Shown: piece by piece, positions 14,300 to 24,972 of the stretch | Layout of the letters: the number at the start of each line of letters is the position of its first letter | Numbering within the stretch: position 1 is the stretch's first letter | Assembly (NCBI GenBank): GCA_002900995.3 | Contig: CM035309.1 | Location: 1,680,389-1,744,388, forward strand | DNA: 64,000 nucleotides | From: Ganoderma boninense | Lineage: Eukaryota > Basidiomycota > Agaricomycetes > Polyporales > Polyporaceae | Direction of reading: 5' to 3' | The notes under the pieces: generated by a model | Databases searched by the model: none | What the model was told of the DNA's origin: nothing | What the model saw: only the letters and a program-made list of their open reading frames with translations | Position numbers and translations under genes: made by a program

Positions 14300-16278
14300 T
14301 CAAACGAGCTTCGCGAGCGAGATCTGGTTCTTCGTCACATCTGTCGAGAAGTACGCGTTCTTCAAGAACACATCGCCAACCTACATACGCATGGACGCGC
14401 GGACCCCACACTAGTCAGCCATATGCTCTGCGGCACGAAAGGAGAGGAAAACTCACCAGCCACGTCGTGTCGTCGACGATCTGGCCAGACGAAATGCCGG
14501 AGATGCATGTGGTGCCCGTGTTGTCCGCCTGCGCGAAGACGAGGTCACGCGTGTCGATCGCGAACTGCTGCCCGCTGAACGAGAGCGCAACAGACGCGTT
14601 CGTGTCGCACGGGATCGTGAATCCGCCCTGCCCGTCGTCCTGCGCACCGTCGATGAGCTTATGCACAGCGGCGGCGTCCGCGGGCGGCGCGACAATGAGG
14701 GTGGTACCAGTGTCGAGGATCGCGCTGCGGCCGGTGAGGCCTGTGTCCGTGCCGTCGACGGTGACCGAGTCCATCGCGCCCTCCCAGAAGCCGTTCGTCG
14801 CGACGTTGTCAAAGGTGACCAGCGTCTGCGCGTCGAATTTGGACGAGTCGAGTCCACCGAACGTGACCTCGCCGTCGTTCTTGTCATCCGCGAGACGCGA
14901 GATCTTGAAGGAGGTAATGGCGTCACCGATCAGGCCTGCCTTGGAGAGGGACTCAACGGGTGTGAGTACGCCCTGCTCAGAGAGCGTCTGCGCGGGAGAG
15001 AAGATGAGGGAATCAGAGGTTGGTTTACACGCATAATTGCGGATGCGATAGGCAAGGAATGTGTGGGTGACACGTACCGACTGTGCGAGACCCATGAGGC
15101 CATCGAACGGCACGCTGTCGGCGGAGAAGTCCACCGACTCTGCGGTCGCAACGCCGAACGTGTGCGCGGGAAGCGCGAGGCCGGCGACGCTGATGTCGTC
15201 CTGGATAATGTCGCCCTGAACGTTGCCCGTCCCGTACGTGACCTGGAACTGCTTGCCGAGGTCCTTGAACGACGAGGAGCTCTGGGGGCCGAGGAAGTTG
15301 TGGTTGCCCTAGATACCAGTTGATCAGCCTCGCGAGCTACAGGGCTTCTTCTGATGGACGCGAGAGACTTACACAGTCGCCACCCGACTCGGACTGGCAG
15401 TTCTCGGCACCGACCCAGAGATCCGCAGAACCCGAGTCCATGAGAATATTGAAGTCGCGGGCGGGAGTGCCCATCTGGATGGTCGCAATGTAGCCGACAT
15501 CCTGCGCCCTGGGAAGCGGGAAGCACAAAAGCGCGTCAGAACACCATCTCTATTCCTGCCAATCATTACGTGTGGGAACCACGGAGAAGCTACTCACTCA
15601 ATTGCGAGACCGAGCGAGTTCGCTGCAGTGGGTGTGACCGCGGGCGTGAGGTTAGACGCGGCAGCTGCAGCGCCGGTGCCAGTGTTTCCATTCGCGTTCC
15701 CAGCGCCTTTGGCACCCTTGCCCTTGCCTTTGCCCTTCTTCGCAGCGGCGACAACCTTGCCTGCCTTGCCAGCGTGCTGAGCGAGTGACTCGAGCTCGGG
15801 GGTCTCGTCGTCCTCGTCGACGAGGGAAACAGAGCTCTTGGCACCCTGGCGGTTGAACCGCTTCTCGACGTCAATGGTGCCTGGGCGACCACTGGGGGGA
15901 ATGAAGAGGCGCTTCGCGAGGTTGTGCTCGAGGTCGCGCTTGCTGGGGGGTGCAACGCCCTTCATGCGCGCGATGCGGCGCTGGCTACGGTTGATGTGCT
16001 GCTGCAGGAGCTGTGTAGCACGACGCACATAACATCCACGCGACAAAAGCATCCGCGACGCGGCGCGACAATGAGCATCTAATTTTGGCTGTGCACAATG
16101 GCAGGACAAGGCGTACCACTTGGGGGTGGACATCACCGCGGTTCTGGTGGAGGCGCGTCAAAGGGAGGGTTATGGTGCGGGCACGTTTGGCGGGGGCAGC
16201 CTGGACGCCACTGTCGGTAGCGGAGAGGATGACGAGGACGCTGGCAAGCAGGGTGGAGAAGGAAAGAGCGAGCTGCAT
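14300..16278 (-). CDS. secreted aspartic protease, pepsin A1 family (polyporopepsin-like)
   Basis: Endopeptidase entering the secretory pathway. The ATG at 16278 opens a signal peptide (MQLALSFSTLLASVLVILSA ... VQAAPA). A propeptide follows with several basic sites (SQRRIARMKG, PPSKRDL, VEKRFNRQ), then an unusual Lys/Gly/Ala/Asn-rich linker (AAKKGKGKGKGAKGAGNANG ...). The mature domain has the first active site LMDSGSADLWVG (DSG), the flap GTGNVQGDI, GLMGLAQS, the second active site ILDTGTTLIVAPP, Cys pairs, and C-terminal VGDVFLKNAYFSTD ... LAKLV. Both catalytic Asp are present. The last exon, ending with TGA at 14302-14300, is only 81 nt and follows an intron. The adjoining introns are short GT-AG. 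A TATA-like box lies about 140 bp upstream of the ATG. Polyporopepsin-type enzymes are typical of wood-decay fungi. Confidence 0.92.
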
Positions 16279-16417
16279 GATGATAGTTGGGACCGGCCGG
16301 CGCTGTAACCTGACAGAAGAAGAAACTGGAAAGGGAAGGAAAGGACAAGGGCCCGGCCTTGCAGTCGAGAGGGAGGAGGAAGGGGGATGCAGATCCCTGG
16401 GCGCCGGACGGGCAGCG

Positions 16418-16424
16418 ATTTATA
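16418..16424 (-). promoter_or_regulatory. TATA box of the aspartic protease gene
   Basis: The minus strand reads CTATAAATCGC here, about 140 bp upstream of the protease ATG at 16278. It is the only good TATA match in that interval, so a plausible core promoter element; position and consensus are the only evidence. Confidence 0.55.
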
Positions 16425-17024
16425 GTCGAGCATGATTGTTGTTGCCAACGAGGCACAAGCTTGGGGAATGCTCTGCGAGCGTCCGAATCACTCGCCGAAT
16501 GGCATGTTCCATCTCCCTTGTCCATCTTCCGGAGTCGCGACCCAATCAGGAACACCTCTTCCTACTTACAAATGTTATCCAGCCCTATTTCCCGGGAACA
16601 AACAACCGTCAGCGTTTCCCCCGCTCGAAAGACAATGCTCTCACCGTGCTCTACCCTCGCCGCTCCAGTATTCATAGACTTGCAGAAGGGGCTCTATGAA
16701 TAGCCATGGACCTGTGTCGCCGTCCGAACAGCGCGTCCGCAGCCGCTGAGCGCCTTCTGTTGGACGAAAGAAGTCCAATATCGATCATTTGACAACATCG
16801 CAGGTCTCGACGCTCGTCTCCTGGACATCACCTTGGCAACCACCCCCAGAGATATTTACTTGTCCAATGCCCTTCCTTCGCTTATTTGGCCTTCTCCCCT
16901 AACCTGCCCTCCGTCCGGACGCCGCGCGGCTCAACTTATTGGTTTTCAAACCACTTCAATACATACAAACGTCAATGCCCCATATCCGACACCTGCGCAC
17001 ACATGCAGCATATAGACCCGTCCT
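16425..17024. other. no supported gene
   Basis: Upstream flank of the protease and 3' flank of the enoyl-CoA hydratase/isomerase. Only short frames without motifs are present. Confidence 0.5.
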
Positions 17025-18437
17025 TCACAACCGAGCCTTCGCCGCCTGGTCGTCAGCAACCACATCCAGTATCTGCACATCCCGTGCTAGTGCTTCCATG
17101 ACTTCTCTATGAAGTTCGCGCTGTAGTCATCACCGAGAACCAGTGTCAGCGTCGGTTGACATCAGCATGTCCCCCTCCCCATCAGCGCAACCCCGGCCAA
17201 CGACTGTTGGGATCCCACACCGAGAAATCCGGCCCTATCGCATAAGCCGTGCTACTACTGTTCGTTCCGCGAAACCTGATGCGTGGACGAACCTTGTTTA
17301 TGCCCCAAGCACCAGTCTTCGCAATCGGGCCCACCTTCTCCGCCAGTGCTTGTGCGGTAGCCAGCACGCTAGCCGTGTTCTCTCCGGCTATGTGATCGAT
17401 TATCCCAGAAGCGAGGGCCTCCTGCGGCGTGAAACGATGCCCCTCGAGGACGACCTTTCGCAAGACCTGCGCATTCGAGACCTTCGTGCGCAGGACTTTC
17501 ATGAGAAACAGCGGAATCTGGGCCCCGAAGTGGATCTGGTGACGATTTGCGCATGCACCAGTGTTAGCGACACTCACCGATCTCGGTTCGTGAAACCGCT
17601 CAGTGGACGTACCTCGTTCATGGAGATCCACGCGTTACGCTTGCTACCATCCGTCATGACACGGTAGTCACATGCCATTGCGATAATCATGCCTCCAGCG
17701 AAGCAGTGGCCGTTGACAGCAGCGATGACCGGTACTGTCGACAGGCAAGAGGACAGACCACGGTCAGATGGGAACTAAATCATGCAGGTGACAGTGTTGC
17801 CTACTAGGGAAGCTGAGGAGGCGGTGAAGAATGGGATTGAAGTTTACTGCACACGCGCACAGTCGCGTTACGAATAAGCATACATGCGCCACACACACGG
17901 TGAGCGAGCTTATTTGTGGAACAAGGTGACTACGCACATGGGAAGAAGTTCGTCTTGAAGGCGGGGTCCTTCTGCGACCCCGCCCAATCGAGGCCTGCCC
18001 ATGAAACGGAGCTGCGTTAGCCACCCGTGCTGACGTACCCACCCCTCTGGGTTATAGGAGGCGCAATAAAGCGAAACTACGAAAGGAGGCGCACCATTAC
18101 TGAAGAACTTGTCCTGCTTCGTGTTGCCGACGAGGATCACTGCCCCCTGCGCGAGCTTCTCATCCTTGCTTGCAACGGCCGTACGCCAGTTCTCGCGCCA
18201 GAGCCGCTCGACCGTATCCAGCGCAGGCTTCAGTGCTTGCGTTAGGAAGAACTCCGTCAGACGGTTGTCAGCGCCGTTGTGCATCTCGACCACCCATACC
18301 GCCGGGGAGGCTGTGAGCGTGTGGGTAAGCGAGTTTCTCTGACAGGGGGTAACGCAAGGAGGTGGGGCGTGCTTGCACGTACGGTATGTGACGGTAACAA
18401 GGGGTTTGCTGGACGGGAAGCCAACCGGGTAGGACAT
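17025..18437 (-). CDS. peroxisomal enoyl-CoA hydratase/isomerase family protein (crotonase fold)
   Basis: Crotonase-superfamily enzyme of fatty-acid beta-oxidation, closest in layout to fungal delta3,delta2-enoyl-CoA isomerases. Six exons from the ATG at 18437: MSYPVGFPSSKPLVTVTY; then VWVVEMHNGADNRLTEFFLT ... ILVGNTKQDKFFSNGLDWAG; then a short exon FNPILHRLLSFPIP; then VPVIAAVNGHCFAGGMIIAM ACDYRVM, the CoA-binding/oxyanion region; then IHFGAQIPLFLMKVLRTK ... LEGHRFTPQEALASGIIDHI ... KTGAWGIN; finally RELHREVMEALARDVQ ... AAKARL. The protein ends in Ala-Arg-Leu, matching the PTS1 consensus and implying import into peroxisomes. The stop is TGA at 17027-17025. The last exon lies behind a roughly 170-nt intron and is easily missed. 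Whether it acts as hydratase or isomerase cannot be told from the residues read here. Confidence 0.85.
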
Positions 18438-18508
18438 CTTCAGTGCACTGCGCAGCGGAGGTCGATAGCGTCTTGCGGTGCGGGGTTCGACTGAATTGTT
18501 CGGGTATG

Positions 18509-18792
18509 TTACGCCTTGCGAAGACGATGAACGCACTCGAGTACAAGCTTTGAAGATTCGGACATCTGTTTGCCCATGAGATCTGGGGAGCTGGCCGAGG
18601 TATCGAACCAATGAGTCGGCTTTACTCCTGTCTCCAGCCGGCCGAGCCATTCACGTGTTTCTTGCCCTGAACCGCCGCCATTCTTGAGCTCTTCATTGAT
18701 TCTGACCGTGATATACGTTACATCATCGATGTTGTTCAGTCGAGGCGACCAGTCAACCGGAGTGCGGGAACGACAATGAATACAAGGACCAT
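18509..18792 (-). CDS. small hypothetical membrane-anchored protein (about 75 aa)
   Basis: From ATG 18792 the frame reads MVLVFIVVPALR, hydrophobic enough for a signal anchor. A 56-nt GT-AG intron (18757-18702, with a branch-point-like CTGAAC inside) joins it to INEELKNGGGSGQETREWLG ... PTHWFDTSASSPDLMG ... VHRLRKA, ending at 18509. The exon lengths, 35 and 193 nt, sum to an exact codon multiple, which supports the model. Upstream hydrophobic codons (TPKYCFFLSTLTL) continue in frame to an AG, so the true start could lie in an earlier exon. I do not recognise the family. It lies just upstream of, and in the same orientation as, the enoyl-CoA hydratase/isomerase gene. Confidence 0.4.
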
Positions 18793-19883
18793 GAGGGTGA
18801 GCGTGGAGAGGAAGAAGCAATACTTAGGTGTCTAGTATATTAATAACTCCCGTCCACGATCTAGCCTCTAGGGCGACTCTGACTTTCCACAGAATAGCCG
18901 CAAGTAAGTAAGTATCGTCTGGAATTTGGAGGATAAAGAACTGCTGCAAGCAATGCGTACCCTCCTATCCAGACAGGACGTACTATTAAATATCGAGGAA
19001 TGGACATGACTTTCGATCGGTCTTCTAGAGTGATGGGGAACGTCCATCAGGAAACGCGCCCAGCTCCTAGCGCTCCCTGAGATGGCGCAAGGAGCCGGGG
19101 GAGGTTCTCCTTGGGAATTTGATTATAGATCCAGCCTTCTCCGTGAGGTCTCTCAAGGAGCGCTCGTCTCCTTGAGGAGTGCTCATTCTCCTGCCGAACT
19201 TACGCGAGACACATGCTGTCACTGACGTCCAACAGTCGTATCCCGGAGATTTCCCGTATGTAATTCTGGTGCATGCGCCGCCCGGCGCCAGACCCTCGCG
19301 AGCGCATCTATGTCCTGTTCCGTACACTAGCCCTAGTCTCCTGCCTCGCGCACCCCGGATAGTTTGGCCTCGCGCACCCTGGCCTCGCACACCACCCTGG
19401 CCTCATGCACCCAACTCCTGCCTCGTGAACCTCGGGCGGGAGCCCAGCAAGACTCCAGTCGCGCTCGATTGGCAATGCAATGCGCCAATCCCCGGGTCTT
19501 GCTGCAGAGTCCGATGGACGAGGCCAACGTAAGTACTTCGGGTGTGGTCGAGTAAGTGCTTTTCAGTATAAGCGAGAGCCCGTCTCCCTGAGGAGATGCA
19601 TTCTCCTTGCGAGACCCGTGGGAGACGGCCGCTCTTGATGGAGATCAGAACTCCTCATTTGATCGGGAGGAGGCCTCGGGAGTCACCGGAGATTCGTCTC
19701 CCTAGGGAGATATCCCTGTTTCCTGATGAGTCCTCCATATCGTACGCGAGAATGCACTGGCACTGCTCTTTATCCATCTCGTCGAGTCTTTTTGGCTCCC
19801 CCTTCAACCTCCTTATCCTCTTCACTTCTCTGTCTCCTAGCTCTATCCCCCACCTTCTTGCCCAAGCCCATGTCCGGACACCC
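18793..19883. other. gene-free region with imperfect repeats
   Basis: No supported gene. 19345-19420 holds short tandem copies of a CTCGCGCACC-like unit, and two similar blocks rich in TCTCC/GGAGA alternations lie near 19140-19190 and 19570-19620. The right end is the 3' flank of the indole-3-glycerol phosphate synthase gene. Confidence 0.45.
19140..19720. repeat. two imperfect copies of a TCTCC/GGAGA-rich block
   Basis: The segment near 19165 (CGTCTCCTTGAGGAGTGC, then CATTCTCCT) recurs near 19580 (CGTCTCCCTGAGGAGATG, then CATTCTCCT). More quasi-palindromic TCTCC...GGAGA motifs follow to about 19720. Copies are short and diverged; origin unknown. Confidence 0.5.
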
Positions 19884-20756
19884 TCAAGCATCCGGCCACG
19901 CCAACAGCTCCTTGATGAACGCCGTCGTGTCCGCCGCGCGCATCAAGCTCTCCCCGACCAGCACCGCGTTCACGCCCTGCTCCTTGTACACCCGCACGTC
20001 CTCGGGGCCCTGGATCCCGCTCAGCGCACACAGCAGCACGTCGCGCTCGCGCACCATGTCCACCAGCCCGCTCGTCGTGCCCATGTCCACGCTGAAGTCG
20101 TGCAGGTTCCGGTTGTTCACCCCGACGACCTTCGCGCCCACCGCGAGCGCCCGCTCCATCTCCCGCGCGTTGTTCACCTCCACCAGCGGCTCCATCCCCA
20201 GGCCCACCGAGTACGTGTAGAGGCGCGCGAGCTGCTCCTGCGCGAGCATCGCGACGATGAGCAGCACCGTGTCCGCGCCGTGCAGCCGCGCCTCCGCGAT
20301 CTGGTACTCGGCGAAGATGAACTCCTTGCGGAGCACGGCCGGCCGTGCGGCGCCCAGGGGCTCGATGGCCTGGCGCACGAGCCGCATGTCGAGCAGTGAG
20401 CCCTTGAACCACGTCGGCTCCGTAAGGACGGAGATCACGGATGCTCCTGCCTGCGCGTAGAGCAGCGCCTGGCGTGCGGGATTGACGTGTGGGGCGATGT
20501 CGCCCTTGGAGGGCGACGCGCGCTTGATCTCGGCCATGAGGCTGAGGGACGGGCTCGCGGTCGCGGTGGAGGGGTTCGTCTTCAGCCGCGGGACGAGGGG
20601 GATGAGAGACGGGGCGAGACCCATCTGCAGGTACGCGTCGAGCTCCTCGGGACGGGTACCTGGCGTGGCTTTCGCGGCATCGACGTCCTTCTGGCGCTGG
20701 GCGTAGATCTTTTCGAGGATGGTCGGGGGCTTTGTGGCGTTCCCGTTGGCAGACAT
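19884..20756 (-). CDS. indole-3-glycerol phosphate synthase, stand-alone
   Basis: Converts CdRP to indole-3-glycerol phosphate in tryptophan biosynthesis. Intronless, 290 aa from the ATG at 20756 ([20 protein letters not shown]). Family motifs in order: [15 protein letters not shown] (catalytic Lys and the phosphate-binding SPSKG), [32 protein letters not shown] (catalytic Lys), [51 protein letters not shown] and [12 protein letters not shown]. The barrel is complete. Fungal IGPS is normally one domain of a trifunctional GATase-IGPS-PRAI protein; here the start and stop bracket the IGPS barrel alone. The frame stays open upstream to 21023, but that part has no domain and the Met at 20756 fits the N-terminus. 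A TATA-like CTATAAGT (minus strand, 20877-20884) lies about 120 bp upstream. Confidence 0.92.
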   Translation of the reverse strand: MSANGNATKPPTILEKIYAQRQKDVDAAKATPGTRPEELDAYLQMGLAPSLIPLVPRLKTNPSTATASPSLSLMAEIKRASPSKGDIAPHVNPARQALLYAQAGASVISVLTEPTWFKGSLLDMRLVRQAIEPLGAARPAVLRKEFIFAEYQIAEARLHGADTVLLIVAMLAQEQLARLYTYSVGLGMEPLVEVNNAREMERALAVGAKVVGVNNRNLHDFSVDMGTTSGLVDMVRERDVLLCALSGIQGPEDVRVYKEQGVNAVLVGESLMRAADTTAFIKELLAWPDA

Positions 20757-20876
20757 GATGGTGGTCGTTTGCGAGAGAGACTTTGGAGGCGATGCTGCGG
20801 GGATATTGGGGGCGGTGTGCTCAAGGATGACGCGATGTAGTGCGGTGAGCGACGGAGATATATGGTCGCGGGTTTG

Positions 20877-20884
20877 ACTTATAG
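20877..20884 (-). promoter_or_regulatory. possible TATA element of the IGPS gene
   Basis: The minus strand reads CTATAAGT about 120 bp before the IGPS ATG, within the short gap to the upstream reductase gene on the same strand. Position and consensus are the only support. Confidence 0.35.
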
Positions 20885-20926
20885 TGAACCTAACGTCTGA
20901 TCTAGCCACAGATATAGCAACTTTAT

Positions 20927-22322
20927 CTACCGGTGGACGCCGCCTATGGTCATCTGCCAGCCTAGCTGTTCGTACGTCCAACCCCAGCACGACCCGCCCA
21001 GCTCGGCCGAGTGAAAGCCGCATACGCTTCGGTGCATTCCAGGCTTCTTGTGGAACCCACCTAGCGCCGCCATATCTTCGTCGGGAAGATCCACCACCTG
21101 CCCGGTCCGAAGGTAAGTAAGCATGATCAGCTTTGCCGAAAATGCGTCTTCACCAAGCACCCGCCGCAAATGTCTCTCACCTCTAGATTTTCTCGCAGCC
21201 GGGCGGCGTGCACAGTTTTCGGAATAACAACTGTGCCCCTTTGCACGCCCCAACTCAAGAGCACTTGCGCGCAACTTGCGTGATGGGCCTCCGCGATCGC
21301 TACAATCGCGGGGTCATTCGCAAACTTGGACTTTCCGACCGGCGAGTAGGCGGTGAGGAGGATCCCGCGCGCACGGCAGAAGGCAAGGAGCTCATGCTGC
21401 GGGAGCGACGGGTGAAGTTCGACCTGGTTGACGGCGGGAACAACCTCGGCCTGCGCGAGCAGCTCGGTCAGGGTCTTGATACTGAAGTTGGACACCCCGA
21501 TGGCCCGCGCCGTGCCTAGCGATGACGAAGAGGACCGTCTCGTTCAGAAATCTGCGCGAAGCAAGCTATAATCGGGTGCTGCGTTCACACACACCTTCGG
21601 CGACGAGCTTCTCCATCGCCTTCCAAGTCTCCCCGACTGTTGGGCTCTCGTCTGGCTGCAGCGTCCGCCCTGCGACCGTGCGGTGTGTGAGTGTTGAGTG
21701 AGCTGGGCTGTGCTGACGATGCACGAACCTGATTCGTCGTATGCAATAGGCCAGTGCATCAAGTACAAGTCGACGTAACTTACGCCGAGCTTCTCAAGAC
21801 TCGTGTTCAAAGCCTCCCTGACGCGGTGATGATCCTTCTGGCTTGGAGCGGGTGAGTTAGATCATAGTATGGTGGAGTGACTGGGGTACCGACTCAAGTT
21901 TGGTTGTCAGGAAGATCTCGCTCCGGGGCACGGAGGCTTCCTGGAGGGCTCTGCCGACCGACAGTTCATTCCCTGCGGCAAATCAATAGTCAGCTTCTGC
22001 TCGATATGGGGAACGTTCCATTCTTCAACTGACCATAATTCGCAGCCTGAAGTGATACGCCGTGGCATCAGCTCTTGGCTCTGTCAGTCGTGCACCACAA
22101 ATCTTGCACCGTGTCAAAGTGGCGGTAGCCCAGATCTAGCGCGGTCTTGACCATGGCAGTCACACCTTCGCTCTCGCCGATGGCGGTGGGACCCATGAAG
22201 CACCTGAACGTCCAGGTCGTCAGAAAAGTGAACCGGTGCGCAGAGAAGACTTACCCCAGGCCCACGGCTGGGATGGCTGCGCCGGTGTTGAGTTGAAAGG
22301 ACTTCCCGGTTTGTGCGACCAT
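20927..22322 (-). CDS. aldo-keto reductase
   Basis: NAD(P)H-dependent oxidoreductase of the AKR superfamily, presumably cytosolic; substrate unknown. From the ATG at 22322 the exons read [20 protein letters not shown], then [20 protein letters not shown] with LGYRHFDT (catalytic Asp), then [20 protein letters not shown] (catalytic Tyr) and [10 protein letters not shown], then [20 protein letters not shown], then [20 protein letters not shown] with [17 protein letters not shown] and [20 protein letters not shown] (the cofactor-phosphate region), and finally [20 protein letters not shown] ... [17 protein letters not shown]. All junctions are short GT-AG introns. The end is at 20927, 170 bp from the IGPS start on the same strand. 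Confidence 0.87.
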
Positions 22323-23103
22323 GGCACGGAGAGAAGAAGAGTATGCGAAAAGGACGGAGGGCACGTTACGTCCCAAGACGAACTCAATAGGCGAACCGGC
22401 GTTGGCCGTGGAGTCAGGTGGTTCTAGCGGAAGACGTCTGCTGCCGATTTACAGGATCGTCCTCAACGTCCATGGCCGTGGGACACAGACCGGGTACACG
22501 CTGTCATAGCGCGTCCATCATCTTGGCCGGCTTTGCTGGAGGCATCAGCACAGCCGATGGCTTCGTGGCGCACAATGTATCACGACTGCTTCTCTGAAAC
22601 CCCTTGTGTGGCCAGGCGCCGCCAGGGCAGAAGCATACGCAATGCACCCGGGGCCGCATTACAGGAACAAGAACGGACCCTGTGCGAGGGGAGGTAGGTT
22701 TGACGTGTCTCTAGGCCGTGGCTGGAGTTCAGTCAAGGTGGTGGCTTCTGGAGCTTCGTTGTATGGGCGAGTCTCGTAAGAGGGCAGCGCGAGTGGCATA
22801 GACCGGCAGTCACGTACGGGCGCTCCGCGAAGGAATGTCGGAGGGCGTGGCGAGTTGGCGTGGGGCCGGGCTGGGGTCCTGACGCCGCGCTAGGCTGAGC
22901 GTGGCACTGGCTTCTCCAGGCTTCTCCCCAGATTTCCTGTCCTCGTTGCCAGTGCGCTCGTAGCGCCTAAAGTAGGTTCAACCTCCACCTGGCCCATACA
23001 GCCTATAAGACCCCCCTTCCGCCCTGCGCCTAGGGCCGCCTACATATGAATCTTGATTCCGAGCCCGGTCCACTCGCTCCAATTGCCGCCTCGCCAATGC
23101 GAC
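22323..23103. other. promoter region between two divergent genes; no supported gene
   Basis: Separates the ATG of the reductase (minus) from the ATG of the first multi-pass membrane protein gene (plus). Only short frames without motifs. 22960-23103 is rich in C/T runs. Confidence 0.45.
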
Positions 23104-24808
23104 ATGGCCTTTCCTCCTGACGAGGTTCGTTCTCCTCCCCTCCTCACCCAGCCAGCCCTCCCCTGCTGACGTGTGCTCCCATGACAGGCCAAGCTCGTCT
23201 CCATATTCATCCAGACCCTCCTCTATGGTCAGTGAGCTCCAGTGACACAGCTCGCACGTCAGAGAACTGACTGTATCCTCACCGCCAGGTGCATATACCG
23301 TGGTCTTCATCCTCACAGTATGGGTCCTGCTCTCCAAGCGACCCCAACGGCAGCCCGCCCAGGACCCCATGCTCTGGATCACCGTCCTCATGTTTCTCAT
23401 GGCCACGCTCGTACGTCCCTGCTACCTTTGCCTCCCTCCTGCTGCGCTAATACAGTTGCATTACATAACCCTTACCTCCGACCGGCTCAGCATATCGGCA
23501 TTAATTACACACGCGTAATCAAGGCTTTCATAATTTACCGAAACGCGCCCGGCGGTCCCGCCGCATTCTTTAACCAGCTCTCTGAGTTCACCCAGATCTT
23601 CGGCAGCACGGTTTACGTCGCCCAGACACTTATCGGCGACAGCGTTGTGTACGTGACGCCTGAACTACTTAGCCGAGATGGCCGCTCCACTGACCAGTTC
23701 AATAGTTATATAGATGCTATCTGGTATGGGGTAGACTGTATGTGGTCATCGTGCCATTCATCCTCCTCCTGGGAAGTACAGGTATGGTCGCATGCTAACA
23801 TGTGCCGGCCACGGTGATGATCATGACTGACTGTGCCTTTCTCAGCGTCTGGGATCGGCATTTTGTACTCCTTTGCCAAGGTCGTGCCAGAAGCGGAAAT
23901 ATTTGTCGACGAGCTCCAGCATTGGATCCTGTCCTTTTTCTCTCTCACACTCGCAACGAACATCATCTGCACCGGTGGGCATCGCTATGTGCTCTTTTGG
24001 TTAGATTGGCCAACCTGACTCGGGACGCGGCGCCTTTAGGGCTCGTCGCGCTTAGGATATGGCGCATGAACCGGGCTATCATGACGTTCGTGGACCACAG
24101 CTATCGCCCTATCGTCTTTCTTGTGCTGGAGTCGGGGATGGTCTACTCCGCCACACTTTTGACACTTCTAATCCTCTATAAAACCGGGTCGTGGTTCCAG
24201 TACGTTTTGCTGGACGCGGTGTGTCTTCCTCCTCTCTTTTATTTGGTTCACGATTCTCATTGAAGGGTCCACGATTAGATATCACCTATCGTCGGCCTGG
24301 TCTTCTCCATGATCATTGTCCGCATTGGGCTTGGCATCACATCCATTAACGGCACTTCCGCATACAACACCACCGACACCATCTCTCGCACGGCGGGGTC
24401 CGGACGCGAGGCGGATCGCCAGGTCGGCATCACGAGCAAGTCCGCATTCCAGCGCATACGGCTGCAATTCGCGCCCCCATCGCATGCGTCTGACCTGCCC
24501 GACGCGGAGCTCGCCCTGCACGACCTTAATCTGCGCCAAGAGTCTTCACTGAGGAGCGAGGAAGTGCTGGCCAAGCAGCAGTCGGTGAGTGACTGTGGCC
24601 TGTTAACATTGCTGAAAAGCTCATGCTGCCCATATCATAGAAGGGCACTCCTATGCCTGGTGTCATCTGTCTCAACGACTGATGCCCATGACTGACCGTT
24701 CTCTGCAATTCTACTCTTTACTCTTACTTGTAGCCTGCTAAAATTGTTCGCCTCCGCCTTCCTGGGCACTCGGACTGGGATTGTTGTCGATGCTATGACC
24801 CGCTCTGA
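23104..24808 (+). CDS. orphan multi-pass membrane protein, copy A
   Basis: About 380-residue polytopic membrane protein from at least eight exons, of a type common in Agaricomycetes without an assigned function. ATG 23104 gives MAFPPDE, then AKLVSIFIQTLLYGAYTVVF (TM1), WITVLMFLMATLHIGINYTR (TM2), NAPGGPAAFFNQLSEFTQIF, VYVAQTLIGDSVV (TM3), IVPFILLLGST (TM4), ASGIGILYSFAKVVP, WILSFFSLTLATNIICTALL (TM5), IVFLVLESGMVYSATLLTLL (TM6) and YVLLDAISPIVGLVFSMIIV (TM7), then a polar tail with Ser/Thr and acidic residues. Seven helices are consistent with a receptor-like topology, but no receptor motif is seen. The last junction is uncertain: read-through would stop at 24695, while splicing to an acceptor near 24733 gives the stop at 24808. 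Paralog of the next gene. Confidence 0.75.
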
Positions 24809-24972
24809 CCCGCTATGGAGCCTGTATATGTCTGAACGGACGGATGGATGTATCGCACGTACTGTACACTTTATAGATATACCCTGTTTGTAAACAGTAC
24901 CCTACAACCCTACATAACGGACATGACAATATAAAAAAACACCTTCGAAATTCGTTGCGTGCATAGGTCGTT

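Noticed and set aside
14661..15323. 220-codon plus-strand frame antisense to the aspartic protease
   Set aside because: The minus strand carries the protease with both active sites; the antisense frame has no domain.
19843..20412. 189-codon frame rich in Arg/Gly/Ala overlapping IGPS on the same strand
   Set aside because: It is the shifted frame of the conserved IGPS coding sequence, whose high-GC codons keep the other frame open.
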